Shown: positions 8,613-16,832 of the stretch, in pieces | Numbering within the stretch: the first letter of the stretch is position 1 | Layout of the letters: each line of letters opens with the position of its first letter | Assembly (NCBI GenBank): GCA_937974245.1 | Contig: CALJKV010000101.1 | Location: 1-44,807, forward strand | Direction: 5' to 3' | Length of the DNA stretch: 44,807 nt | DNA from: an uncultured Chloroflexota bacterium | Lineage (GTDB): Bacteria; Chloroflexota; Anaerolineae; Aggregatilineales; Phototrophicaceae | The notes under the pieces: model-generated | The model's database searches: none | What the model saw: the letters and a program-made list of their open reading frames with translations, nothing else | What the model was told of the DNA's origin: nothing | Made by a program: the position numbers and the translations under genes

Positions 8613-9320
8613 ATGGTAATGTTGGATACCCCTAACCGGCATGTTCTAGTCGTAGAAGACGATGATGATACGGCTGAGGTGGTTTGTGCGGTGCTTGAAG
8701 AGGCTGGGTATAATGCCATTGCTGTCGAGCGCGGCACGCAAGCACTGCAAGAGATTGCGGCGATGATGCCTGACTTGGTGCTTCTGGACATCAACTTGCC
8801 AGATATTAACGGGTTGGAAGTGCTGCGTCAGGTACGCAGCCATTCATTTCTGCCGATGATTGTACTCAGTGGGTTTACCAAAGAACGCGACAAGGTGGTG
8901 GCGTTAGAAGCCGGCGCCGATGACTATATGGCGAAACCGTTCTCGCCAGAAGAGCTGGTTGCCCGAATAGGGGCACTACTGCGAAGGATTGACTGGACCC
9001 CGCAGCCGGAGACGAAGCTGGTGGTGCGCCAGCTTGAACTGGATATTCCCCGCCGCCAGGCCTATATACGTGGGCAGCGGTTGCACCTGACGCCGATTGA
9101 GTATGGGCTGCTCGTGACGCTGATGCGCAGCGCAGGGAAAATCGTCACGCACGATGATTTGCTACGGGGTGTGTGGGGCGAACAGTACCAGGGAGATTAC
9201 TCGGTACTGCGCGTGAATATCTCCCGGTTACGCCAGAAACTTGAGAAAAACCCGCGCCACCCGACGTATATCGTCACGGTGCCGGGGCAGGGCTACCGGA
9301 TGCCGATTGAGCACGTATAG
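8613..9320 (+). CDS. OmpR/PhoB-type response regulator
   Basis: 235 residues. The receiver domain at about 10-125 has an acidic pocket (EDDDD at 15-19), the phospho-acceptor Asp59 in DLVLLDINLP, the Ser/Thr switch (VLSGF) and Lys in YMAKPF. The winged-helix DNA-binding domain at about 140-232 has LTPIEYGLLVTLMRSAG, the recognition helix near VLRVNISRLRQKLE and the wing YIVTVPGQGYRM. It is a two-component transcription factor, but no histidine kinase is adjacent on either side, so it is an orphan in this window. The target is unknown. A hairpin follows the stop, and an inverted repeat lies 40 bp upstream of the start. Confidence 0.95.
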   Translation: MVMLDTPNRHVLVVEDDDDTAEVVCAVLEEAGYNAIAVERGTQALQEIAAMMPDLVLLDINLPDINGLEVLRQVRSHSFLPMIVLSGFTKERDKVVALEAGADDYMAKPFSPEELVARIGALLRRIDWTPQPETKLVVRQLELDIPRRQAYIRGQRLHLTPIEYGLLVTLMRSAGKIVTHDDLLRGVWGEQYQGDYSVLRVNISRLRQKLEKNPRHPTYIVTVPGQGYRMPIEHV

Positions 9321-9332
9321 TCGCATGTTTCT

Positions 9333-9347
9333 TTGCGCAGAGAGGGC
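9333..9347 (+). repeat. 15-bp direct repeat TTGCGCAGAGAGGGC, copy 2
   Basis: This is the second copy of the repeat at 8439-8453. Here it forms the left side of the terminator-like hairpin between the regulator and dcd. Confidence 0.6.
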
Positions 9348-9367
9348 CGGTGACGGCTCTTTTTAAT
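9340..9367 (+). terminator. Weak terminator after the response regulator
   Basis: AGAGGGCC GGTGAC GGCTCT can pair as a bulged stem and is followed by TTTTTAATTT. The stem is imperfect (two unpaired G), so confidence is moderate. Confidence 0.5.
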
Positions 9368-9423
9368 TTCTGAATCTGTGTACAATGGTCGTGTTGATTG
9401 ATCCTACGAACAGGAGTGCGGGC

Positions 9424-9978
9424 ATGGGACTTAAACCCGATCATTGGATTCGCAAGATGGCATTGGAACACGGCATGATTGAGCCGTTTGTGGAAAACCA
9501 GGTGCGCCAGGGGGTGATTAGCTACGGTGTATCCAGTTATGGGTATGATATGCGTGTGGCGGACGAATTCAAAGTGTTCACCAATGTGTATAACGCGATT
9601 GTTGACCCGAAGGAGTTCGCTCCCGATTCATTTGTGGATTTCAAAGGTGATGTGTGCGTGATTCCGCCTAATTCGTTTGCCCTGGCGCGCTCGATGGAGT
9701 ATTTCCGCATTCCGCGCAGCGTGTTGACAGTCTGCCTGGGTAAGTCCACCTATGCTCGCTGCGGGTTGATCGTAAATGTGACTCCCTTTGAGCCGCAGTG
9801 GGAAGGGTATGTGACACTGGAAATCAGCAACACGACACCACTGCCCGCAAAGGTTTATGCGAACGAAGGGATCGCGCAGGTGTTATTTTTCGAGGGAGAC
9901 GAAGAGTGCGAAACATCCTACGCCGACAAGAAAGGCAAGTATCAGGGACAGACCGGTGTCACCCTGCCGCGCATGTAG
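9424..9978 (+). CDS. dcd: dCTP deaminase
   Basis: Deaminates dCTP to dUTP for thymidylate synthesis in the cytoplasm. ATG 9424 has AGGAG 7 nt upstream and gives 184 residues, typical for Dcd; a GTG at 9385 is too early. Signatures are SSYGYDMRVADEF, CLGKSTYARCGLIVNVTPFE (catalytic Arg/Ser region), PQWEGYVTLEISN (the conserved W-E-G) and KYQGQTGVTLPRM at the C-terminus, where the Gln-Gly-Gln motif contacts the triphosphate. It could also be the bifunctional dCTP deaminase/dUTPase type; this cannot be settled by eye. It stands alone between a terminator and tRNA-Val. Confidence 0.95.
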   Translation: MGLKPDHWIRKMALEHGMIEPFVENQVRQGVISYGVSSYGYDMRVADEFKVFTNVYNAIVDPKEFAPDSFVDFKGDVCVIPPNSFALARSMEYFRIPRSVLTVCLGKSTYARCGLIVNVTPFEPQWEGYVTLEISNTTPLPAKVYANEGIAQVLFFEGDEECETSYADKKGKYQGQTGVTLPRM

Positions 9979-10095
9979 ACTGGTTTGACACCGGAAGATA
10001 CAGAACGCGCCTCATGCAGCACGTATTCGGCGCGATTCAGGGGAGTACACTGGTATTGATAAACCGGAGTGGCTCATGTAGAATATAGCGAGTAA

Positions 10096-10168
10096 GGGTG
10101 GTTAGCTCAATTGGCAGAGCACCTCGTTTACACCGAGGGGGTTACAGGTTCGAGTCCTGTACTGCCCA
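10096..10168 (+). tRNA. tRNA-Val (anticodon TAC)
   Basis: A 73-nt cloverleaf. The acceptor stem GGGTGGT/ACTGCCC has two wobble pairs, the D-arm is GCTC...GAGC, the anticodon stem is CCTCG/CGAGG with loop TTTACAC (anticodon TAC), and the T-arm is ACAGG-TTCGAGT-CCTGT with discriminator A. CCA is not encoded. A terminator follows about 35 bp later. Confidence 0.95.
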
Positions 10169-10203
10169 CTGAATAGTTACCAGGAATCATACTCAACGTG
10201 CGG

Positions 10204-10231
10204 AAACCTGTCTTTGCGGCAGGTTTTTTGT
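10204..10231 (+). terminator. Terminator after tRNA-Val
   Basis: AAACCTGTC, loop TTTGC, then GGCAGGTTT followed by TTTG. A 9-bp stem with one wobble and a T run: a classic intrinsic terminator. Confidence 0.85.
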
Positions 10232-10245
10232 TTTCCGGTAAGGTG

Positions 10246-10704
10246 CTAAAACTTCGGCGGGGGACTATCGAAGAACAGCGCCCACCATACCTGCCAAGTG
10301 TCCGGTTCGGGCGGCGTAGTTTCCAGAGGAATGTCCGGCGCTGGTACTGGTGTCGGCTCGGTGCCGACCTCAGCGGGCTTGGGGATGACCAGGATTTCGC
10401 CGGGACGGACCATTTTTCCGGCGTCCCGCGCCCAGGACTCCACGTAGGCATCGCTCTGCACATAATCGCGCTCGGCAATCAGGTCGCCCTGTTCCTGCTT
10501 GAGACGTTCGATTTCGCCGGATACCTGAGCGTAAAGCTGCTGAAGGGGCTGGGCGGCGGTAATACGTGAACTGAAGTTAATCGCCAGAATCAGCCCGATT
10601 GCCAGGATAGCAGCAAACATAATCTGCAAACCGGAAAGCTGGCCGGTGGTACGTTTCCGCTTTTCCGGTTGTAGCGTGGTTTCTGGCGTGGTTTTTACGG
10701 CCAA
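10246..10704 (-). CDS. FtsB/DivIC-like septum-formation initiator protein
   Basis: It has a basic cytoplasmic N-terminus (EKRKRTTGQ), one membrane segment (LQIMFAAILAIGLILAINF), then a coiled coil (QLYAQVSGEIERLKQEQGDLIAERDYVQS) and DAYVESWARDAGKMVRPGEILVIP. The last motif is the hallmark of the FtsB/DivIC family, which bridges early and late divisome proteins. A Pro/Glu-rich tail of about 35 residues ends it. The start is uncertain: TTG 10704 has GGAG 6 nt upstream and gives 152 residues. The open frame runs back to 10887, but that part is not conserved-looking and would overlap the promoter region of the divergent deaminase gene. Confidence 0.85.
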   Translation of the reverse strand: MAVKTTPETTLQPEKRKRTTGQLSGLQIMFAAILAIGLILAINFSSRITAAQPLQQLYAQVSGEIERLKQEQGDLIAERDYVQSDAYVESWARDAGKMVRPGEILVIPKPAEVGTEPTPVPAPDIPLETTPPEPDTWQVWWALFFDSPPPKF

Positions 10705-10861
10705 TTTACGCTCCGTTACGACTCCTGGTACACCTAATCTACACCAAATCAGGACGAAACAAAAGGGCGGGCAGAGCATTGTGCGGTTTGCCCGTTGGCC
10801 TGCTTGTGAACATTTTCCCGGCGTGCTACACTCCCTCTGCCACCAAAGGAGTTCTGTTCTG

Positions 10862-12217
10862 ATGCACACAATCCTGCTGAAAAACATTCATACCCTTGTT
10901 ACGATGGACTCTGCCCGCCGTGAACTCGCAAACGGTGCGGTGTTTATCCGTGATAACGTTATTGAAGCGGTGGGGCTATTGGGGGATATGCCCGCCGAAG
11001 CGCCTGACGACATTTTTGATCTGTCGCGGCATATTGTCTTGCCTGGTCTCATCAATACGCATCACCATATGTATCAGAGTCTGACCCGTGTGCTGGCGCA
11101 GGATGTCGAGTTGTTCGGCTGGCTCAAAACACTCTATCCGGTCTGGAGTCGCCTGACGGGCGAGATGGTGTATGTTTCCGCTAAACTCGCGATGGCGGAG
11201 CTGATGCTTTCCGGCTGCACAACCTCCAGCGACCACCTCTATATTTTTCCCAATGATGTCAAGCTGGATGATGAGATTCGCGCCGCTCAGGAAATGGGGA
11301 TGCGTTTTCATGCAGCGCGTGGTTCGATGAGTCTGGGCGAAAGCCAGGGTGGTCTACCGCCGGATAGCGTTGTTGAGAGCGAGGCCGAGATTCTGCGCGA
11401 TACGCGGCGCGTGATTGAACAGTATCACGACGCCGGTCGGTATGCCATGCTCCGAGTCGTGGTCGCGCCGTGTTCACCATTCAGCGTGACCCAGGATCTG
11501 ATGCGGGAAGCAGCAACTCTCGCCCGCGGTTATGGCGTCCATCTGCATACACATCTGGCGGAAAACGCGAATGATGTAGCCTACAGCCTGGAAACTTTCG
11601 GCTACCGTCCCGGTGATTATGCTCAGGATGTCGGTTGGGTGGGCGAAGATGTCTGGCATGCGCACTGTGTCCAGTTGGATGATAACGAGATTGGCCTGTT
11701 CGCCCGCACCCATACTGGTGTCTGCCACTGCCCAAACTCGAATATGCGGTTGGCCTCCGGTATTGCCCCGGTACGCAAAATGCTAGATGCGCGGGTGCCG
11801 GTTGGTCTGGGTGTGGATGGTACAGCTTCCAATGATGCCGGACACCTGCTTAATGAGGCGCGTCAGGCGATGCTCTTGCAGCGGGTGATGGGTAATCCCG
11901 CCGGGCTTTCCGCCCGCGAAGCCCTGGATATTGCCACAGTGGGTGGCGCGGCTGTCCTGGGACGCGATGATGCAGGCGTGCTGGCCCCCGGCATGGCTGC
12001 CGACGTGGTGGCCTTCAGGCTGGATACGGTGGGGTTTGCCGGGGCGCTGCATGATCCGGTGGCCGGGCTGGTATTCGGCCAGTCACCCACTGTGGATTTG
12101 TCTATTATCAATGGCCGGGTGACCGTGCGGGATGGTGTGTTGCTCACCGATGATCTGCCGGTTCTGGTCGAGCGACATAACCGCCTATCGCGCAGTCTGA
12201 TTGACGGAACGGCGTAG
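10862..12217 (+). CDS. 8-oxoguanine deaminase (amidohydrolase superfamily)
   Basis: A zinc hydrolase that converts 8-oxoguanine to uric acid plus ammonia, as in the characterised Pseudomonas enzyme. It has 451 residues from ATG 10862, with AAGGAG 10 nt upstream. Metal and substrate motifs are NTHHHMYQSLTR near residue 63, SSDHLYIFP, RGSMSLGESQGGLPPD (typical of the 8-oxoguanine subgroup), HTHLAEN, HAHCVQL, HCPNSNMRL and GVDGTASND. The alternative, an s-triazine or hydroxyatrazine hydrolase, is less likely given the adenine deaminase and xanthine dehydrogenase neighbours. The product urate would enter the same pathway. It heads the purine locus, and the NUDIX gene begins 12 bp after its stop. 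Confidence 0.87.
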   Translation: MHTILLKNIHTLVTMDSARRELANGAVFIRDNVIEAVGLLGDMPAEAPDDIFDLSRHIVLPGLINTHHHMYQSLTRVLAQDVELFGWLKTLYPVWSRLTGEMVYVSAKLAMAELMLSGCTTSSDHLYIFPNDVKLDDEIRAAQEMGMRFHAARGSMSLGESQGGLPPDSVVESEAEILRDTRRVIEQYHDAGRYAMLRVVVAPCSPFSVTQDLMREAATLARGYGVHLHTHLAENANDVAYSLETFGYRPGDYAQDVGWVGEDVWHAHCVQLDDNEIGLFARTHTGVCHCPNSNMRLASGIAPVRKMLDARVPVGLGVDGTASNDAGHLLNEARQAMLLQRVMGNPAGLSAREALDIATVGGAAVLGRDDAGVLAPGMAADVVAFRLDTVGFAGALHDPVAGLVFGQSPTVDLSIINGRVTVRDGVLLTDDLPVLVERHNRLSRSLIDGTA

Positions 12218-12229
12218 TGGGGCAGTACA

Positions 12230-13150
12230 GTGACGTTTCTGCGCCTGGGAGTCAACTGCGCTGTATTAGATGACGATGGTCGTATCCTGCTCTCTCGTCG
12301 GGGTGATCTCAATATCTGGAATTTGCCCGGTGGCCGGCTGGATAGGGGTGAGACACTGGCAGCGGCAGCCGTGCGCGAAGTCCGCGAGGAAACCGGCGTC
12401 GTCGCCCATCTCGAACAGCCGGTTGGTCTGTATTACTGGGCCGGTTGGGGGCGACTAAACGTGTTGTATTCCGGTTGGGTGTTGGGGGGGGAACTGCAAC
12501 AGGCGACCCACGAAACACATGAAAATACGTTTTTTGACCTGCGTGCTTTACCGGATGATCTGTCGTGGGAATGGATGCTGTTTGATGCCATCTCCGATGT
12601 GCGCCCCGCTCCGCGTATCATCGAAACGCCACCTGACGAACTGCGACAAATGAAATCGAGGCTGCGTTGGCGCTGGGTGAAGAACCTGCTTTCCGGACAT
12701 CCAGAGCCGCGCTACCCGCGCTTCTCTGTGCGGGCGGTTGGGGTCTTGTGGGATGAAGACCACCGCCGCATTCTGACGCTGCCTATCGGGCGCCAGTGCG
12801 TGCTGCCGCGTATACATTGTGCTGGCGTACGATCTCCCTGGGACGAGTTGTCACAGCGGATTGATGATTTGTGCGGGTTGCGACCTGATTTGCAGTGGGT
12901 TGGTGTGTGGCAAGATGTCGAACAAGGGGAGCTTGAACTTGTTTTTGCGGCTTCAATTGAGGAAGTCGAGCCGTCGGATCAAGCGGAATGGATTACTGCC
13001 CGAAATGCCCCATTGGTCGAGTTAGACTCGCGGTATGTAAACCGGGTGCGAAAAAGCTACGCGCAGGACCCGGTGTGGGTTATAGAGAACCAAATAGCAG
13101 AAGTGGACATGCTGGTAATTGAAAGGGATAGTGAACATGACGTTGGTTGA
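12230..13150 (+). CDS. NUDIX hydrolase with a second degenerate NUDIX-like half
   Basis: 306 residues from GTG 12230. A perfect NUDIX box (GGRLDRGETLAAAAVREVREETGV in two parts, G-x5-E-x7-REVREE-x-G) lies near residues 34-57, so the first half should hydrolyse a nucleoside-diphosphate-linked substrate. The second half (from about 165) begins RAVGVLWDEDHRRILTL and resembles another NUDIX fold without the catalytic box. Sitting between 8-oxoguanine deaminase and adenine deaminase, with a short overlap onto the latter, it may clean up damaged purine nucleotides (MutT-like) and so supply 8-oxoguanine. That role is inference from context; ADP-ribose or another substrate is equally compatible. Confidence 0.85.
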   Translation: MTFLRLGVNCAVLDDDGRILLSRRGDLNIWNLPGGRLDRGETLAAAAVREVREETGVVAHLEQPVGLYYWAGWGRLNVLYSGWVLGGELQQATHETHENTFFDLRALPDDLSWEWMLFDAISDVRPAPRIIETPPDELRQMKSRLRWRWVKNLLSGHPEPRYPRFSVRAVGVLWDEDHRRILTLPIGRQCVLPRIHCAGVRSPWDELSQRIDDLCGLRPDLQWVGVWQDVEQGELELVFAASIEEVEPSDQAEWITARNAPLVELDSRYVNRVRKSYAQDPVWVIENQIAEVDMLVIERDSEHDVG

Positions 13151-14843
13151 CCGGTTGGTCGTCGCACGCGGTGAACAGCGAGCTACGCTGGTACTACGGA
13201 ATGCTCGCCTGGTGAATGTGTGGACGGGCGAGATCTACCCGACAGACATCTTAGTACAGGGTTCGCATATTGCCGCTATAGGAGCGGGCTACAGCGCCCA
13301 TCAGGAAGTTGATCTGGGTGGGCGATATGTGTGCCCGGGCTTTATTGATGCCCATGTGCATATCGAAAGCAGTCTGTGTACCCCGCCGGAATTTTCCCGT
13401 GCGGTGCTGACACATGGCGTCACAACCGTGATTACCGATCCCCATGAAATTGCGAATGTACTGGGGTTGGAAGGGATTCGTTTCATGCTCGAACGAGCCA
13501 AGAATGGCCCGATGAGCATGTATGTGATGGCATCGAGCTGCGTGCCGGCGACACACATGGAAACCAGTGGGGCGCGTCTGGAGGCTGAGGATCTGGCCCA
13601 GCTTGTCAACCACAATTGGGTGTTGGGACTGGCTGAGGTGATGAATTATCCTGGCGTCGTCTATGGCGATGAAGGGATGCTGGATAAGATTACCCTGTTT
13701 GGAAAAATGGTATTGGACGGCCACTGTCCGGCCTTGTCCGGCAAAGAACTCAACGCGTATGTCTCCACCGGTATCGGCAGCGAACATGAGTGTACTACGG
13801 TCGAAGAGGCGTTGGAAAAGCTGCGCCTGGGGCTGACGATATTCATTCGCGAAGGGACGACCACACGCAATCTGCGCCCGCTGCTGCCGCTGGTGACGCC
13901 GGAAAATCATACCCGCCTGTGCTTCTGTACCGATGACCGCGTGCCAGCCAGCCTGATTGATGATGGTTCGATTGACTATATGGTGCGGACGGCTATCGCG
14001 GAGGGGATTGACCCCGTGATGGCAATTCGCATGGGGACACTCAACACGGCGCAGTATTTCGGATTGCACGAGCATGGTGTGATTGCGCCGGGGAAACGAG
14101 CCGATATCGTGGTATTCAGTGATCTGCTTGACCTGCGACCTGAGATGGTCTTCCGGGGCGGTAAACTGGTGGCTGAAAACGGCAAAATGCTCACTGAAAA
14201 AGCTCCCCTCCGTCCGATAGACCTGCGCAGTTCGATGAATGTCCGCCTTGATTCGCTGGACTTCACGATTCCTGCCCAGGGCAATCGGATTCGGGTGATT
14301 GGTGCGGTGGGCGACCAGGTTGTGACCGGCCACTTCGTCGAAGATGCGCGGGTTGTGGATGGCCTGGCTGTATCCGACCTGAAACGCGATATTCTTAAAA
14401 TGGCAGTGGTCGAGCGCCACCGGGCAACGGGTGGAGTCGGCAAAGGTTTTATCAAGGGTTTTGGTCTCAAACGCGGCGCGATTGCCGGAACGGTGGCCCA
14501 TGACCACCATAACCTCGTGGTTATCGGTGTGGATGATGCCAGTATGCGCCGGGCAGTACAGGCTGTCGTGGATATTCGTGGCGGGTTGGTGGCAGTGGAT
14601 GGTGAGCAGGTGTTGGGACAACTGCCATTGCCGGTGGCCGGGTTGATGAGCGAACGCCCGCTGGAAGATGTGAGGCATGATTATGACGCACTCACGCGGC
14701 AGGCACAGGCGTTAGGCAGCACCATGCACGACCCGTTTATGGCGATGAGCTTCATGGCGCTGGAGGTGATCCCTAAGCTTAAGCTGACTGATATGGGGTT
14801 GGTGGATGTTGAGCAGTTCAAGATGGTTGAATTGTTTGTGTAA
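13137..14843 (+). CDS. adeC: Adenine deaminase
   Basis: Hydrolyses adenine to hypoxanthine and ammonia. At 568 residues it matches the bacterial Ade family length. Motifs are GFIDAHVHIESS near residue 70, GVTTVITDPHEIANV, LGLAEVMNYPGV, DGHCPALSGKELNAYVSTG, FCTDDR, AGTVAHDHHNLVV, and the C-terminal PFMAMSFMALEVIPKLKLTD. ATG 13137 has AAGGGA 8 nt upstream; in-frame TTG 13119 and GTG 13131 are less favoured. It overlaps the NUDIX gene by 14 bp, showing translational coupling. The product hypoxanthine is the substrate of the xanthine dehydrogenase encoded at 33892-39759. Confidence 0.97.
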   Translation: MTLVDRLVVARGEQRATLVLRNARLVNVWTGEIYPTDILVQGSHIAAIGAGYSAHQEVDLGGRYVCPGFIDAHVHIESSLCTPPEFSRAVLTHGVTTVITDPHEIANVLGLEGIRFMLERAKNGPMSMYVMASSCVPATHMETSGARLEAEDLAQLVNHNWVLGLAEVMNYPGVVYGDEGMLDKITLFGKMVLDGHCPALSGKELNAYVSTGIGSEHECTTVEEALEKLRLGLTIFIREGTTTRNLRPLLPLVTPENHTRLCFCTDDRVPASLIDDGSIDYMVRTAIAEGIDPVMAIRMGTLNTAQYFGLHEHGVIAPGKRADIVVFSDLLDLRPEMVFRGGKLVAENGKMLTEKAPLRPIDLRSSMNVRLDSLDFTIPAQGNRIRVIGAVGDQVVTGHFVEDARVVDGLAVSDLKRDILKMAVVERHRATGGVGKGFIKGFGLKRGAIAGTVAHDHHNLVVIGVDDASMRRAVQAVVDIRGGLVAVDGEQVLGQLPLPVAGLMSERPLEDVRHDYDALTRQAQALGSTMHDPFMAMSFMALEVIPKLKLTDMGLVDVEQFKMVELFV

Positions 14844-14887
14844 GTAAGTGGCTGTGTGTGGCCTACACTCGGCACAGTGATGTGATA

Positions 14888-14893
14888 TATAAT
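14888..14893 (+). promoter_or_regulatory. Possible -10 element upstream of ygeY
   Basis: A perfect TATAAT within GATATATAATG, 38 bp before the ATG. No good -35 is present at 16-18 bp, so this is a weak call. Confidence 0.25.
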
Positions 14894-14930
14894 GCCCCGG
14901 TGTAATTAGATAGAGAGAAAGAGATTGAAG

Positions 14931-16130
14931 ATGGTTAGTCCGCAAAGTATAGAAAAAATTAAATCCCGTGTGGTGACGCAGCGCGAGGATATCATCACCT
15001 TTTTAAAGGAGTTGTGCGCCATCCCCAGCTATGACAGCCAGATTCGAGCAGTAGGGGAACGCGCCGAAGCAGAAATGAAGAAACTTGGCTTTGACGACGT
15101 ATGGTTCGACCAGATGGGCAACGTCGTCGGCAAAATCGGGGATGGCCCGGTCAAGCTGCTTTACGACAGCCACATTGATACGGTAGGGATTGGCGACCCG
15201 GATAGCTGGGAGTGGGACCCCTTCCAAGGTAAGATTGAAAATGGCATCTTCTTCGCACGGGGCGCGTGTGACGAGAAGGGCAGCACGCCCGGCATGATCT
15301 ACGGGCTGGCACTGGCGAAGGAACTTGGCCTGCTGGAAGGTGTGACCGGCTATTACTTTGGCAACATGGAGGAATGGTGCGACGGCATCGCGCCGCACGC
15401 GCTGGTTGAAGCGGAAGGGCTGCGCCCTGATTTCGTGGTGATTGGCGAGCCGACGAAAATGCAAGTTTACCGGGGGCATAAAGGCCGGGTTGAGATGCAG
15501 GTGGTTGCGAAGGGCAAGAGTGCCCATGCTGCCAGTAACTTCCTGGGCGATAATGCCATCTACAAGCTGCTGCCGGTGATTGAAGGAATCAGCAAACTTG
15601 AGCCGGAATTGGGCGACGACCCGTTTCTGGGGCATGGGCGCATCACGGTGACGGACTTGCACGTTAAGACGCCAAGCATCAATGCCGTGCCGGATGAAGC
15701 CCTGATCTATATTGACCGCCGTGTGACATTTGGTGAAGAACCTCAGGCCGAACTCGAACGCATCCGGCGCCTGATTGGGGATCGCAAAGACATTGAAGCA
15801 TCAATCCTGTTTTATGATGACGCCAGTTATACTGGATTCGTATTCCCGGTAGATAAAATCTTTCCCGCCTGGGCGCTGCCGGAAGAGAATCCATATGTAC
15901 AAGCCGGGGTGCAGGCTGGGAAACTGCTGTGGGGCGACCCGACACCAACGGGAAAATGGGATTTTTCGACCAATGGTATTTACTGGATGGGTAAGGCCGG
16001 TATCCCAAGCATTGGTTTTGGGCCGGGAGATGAAATCCACGCCCACACTGTGATTGACCAGGTGTCGCTGGATGATGTCGTACGGGCGACGGAGTGGTAC
16101 GCCCTGCTGCCGGCGCTACTGCAAAAGTAA
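14931..16130 (+). CDS. ygeY: YgeY-type M20 metallohydrolase
   Basis: 399 residues of the M20/ArgE/DapE family: YDSHIDTVGIGD near residue 78 (first metal ligand), GACDEKGSTPGMIYG, NMEEWCDG (catalytic Glu pair), VIGEPTKMQVYRGHKGRVEM, KSAHAS-like AHAASN, and the C-terminal GFGPGDEIHAHT. This is the subgroup usually called YgeY or 'selenium metabolism hydrolase', found with ygeW, ssnA and xanthine dehydrogenase. From memory it acts in anaerobic urate breakdown by removing a carbamoyl (ureido) group from a diaminopropionate derivative; the substrate is not provable here. ATG 14931 is preferred over TTG 14925. The next gene begins 6 bp after its stop. Confidence 0.85.
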   Translation: MVSPQSIEKIKSRVVTQREDIITFLKELCAIPSYDSQIRAVGERAEAEMKKLGFDDVWFDQMGNVVGKIGDGPVKLLYDSHIDTVGIGDPDSWEWDPFQGKIENGIFFARGACDEKGSTPGMIYGLALAKELGLLEGVTGYYFGNMEEWCDGIAPHALVEAEGLRPDFVVIGEPTKMQVYRGHKGRVEMQVVAKGKSAHAASNFLGDNAIYKLLPVIEGISKLEPELGDDPFLGHGRITVTDLHVKTPSINAVPDEALIYIDRRVTFGEEPQAELERIRRLIGDRKDIEASILFYDDASYTGFVFPVDKIFPAWALPEENPYVQAGVQAGKLLWGDPTPTGKWDFSTNGIYWMGKAGIPSIGFGPGDEIHAHTVIDQVSLDDVVRATEWYALLPALLQK

Positions 16131-16136
16131 TTGGTT

Positions 16137-16733
16137 ATGACCGATTTGATCTACCTGATGCGGCACGGGCAGAGTGTGGTGAATGTCGAGCGCCGCCTGA
16201 CCTGCCGTAGTCTCGAAGGCGATCTTACTGATCTGGGGCGCGAACAGGCCGCCAAAGCTGCTACATGGCTGGCGGATAAGGGCATCACACAGATTTTGCA
16301 CAGCCCGTTTCATCGGGCGAAGCAGACCGCGCAGATTGTCGCCAAAAAGCTGAACCTGCCGCTTGAGGTTGAAGATGGTCTGCGTGAGATGGACTGCGGG
16401 GATTTTGAAGGACGGGTAGATGAGGCCGCCTGGGATGAGTTTATGGCGGTGGCGTTCCGCTGGCGAGCCGGCGAGTGGGAGGCGGCATTTCCCGGTGGCG
16501 AATCGTATCGCCAGGGCTTTGAGCGTTTCTCCCGTAGTTTACACAGCATCAAGGAAACGGCGCTGCTGGTGACACACGGCGGTATTACGGGGACGGTCAC
16601 GCCTTACCTTTGCGTGAACGCGGCAGCGCTGCAACAGAACAATGTTCTCGACAATACCGGCATTGTAGTCCTGGAGCGTTACGATACCGAGCGGTATATC
16701 TGCCGTTCGTGGAATCTGGTGGAGCATCTCTAA
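16137..16733 (+). CDS. Histidine phosphatase family protein
   Basis: 198 residues with LMRHGQS near residue 10 (catalytic His), SPFHRAKQTA (second Arg), EMDCGDFEG and the late LLVTHGG (second His). The phosphoglycerate-mutase-like fold is clear and all key residues are present. Family members dephosphorylate small phosphates such as alpha-ribazole phosphate, sugar phosphates or nucleotides. The substrate cannot be chosen from the sequence. Its place, 6 bp after ygeY and followed by a terminator, implies a role in the same pathway, perhaps removing phosphate from a nucleotide. An upstream in-frame TTG at 16131 exists. Confidence 0.9.
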   Translation: MTDLIYLMRHGQSVVNVERRLTCRSLEGDLTDLGREQAAKAATWLADKGITQILHSPFHRAKQTAQIVAKKLNLPLEVEDGLREMDCGDFEGRVDEAAWDEFMAVAFRWRAGEWEAAFPGGESYRQGFERFSRSLHSIKETALLVTHGGITGTVTPYLCVNAAALQQNNVLDNTGIVVLERYDTERYICRSWNLVEHL

Positions 16734-16766
16734 CACTTGATCGTGTACAATATGGGGCATTTCATT

Positions 16767-16790
16767 CGGGGGTATTTGCCCCCGCTTGTT
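16767..16790 (+). terminator. Terminator between the histidine phosphatase and ygeW genes
   Basis: CGGGGG, loop TATTTG, CCCCCG followed by CTTGTT. A short, strong GC stem with only a modest T run. It implies that ygeW has its own promoter or depends on read-through. Confidence 0.6.
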
Positions 16791-16832
16791 CCTCAAGAAT
16801 CATTGAAAAGGTTGTTTAAGGAGAGTTGAATT

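Noticed and set aside
10705..10887. N-terminal extension of the FtsB-like gene to 10887
   Set aside because: The Cys/Trp-rich extension is unlike FtsB/DivIC and would cover the divergent promoter region; a TTG with a ribosome site at 10704 fits better.
13251..14678. 475-codon minus-strand frame opposite adenine deaminase
   Set aside because: His- and Arg-rich shadow translation of a well-supported gene.
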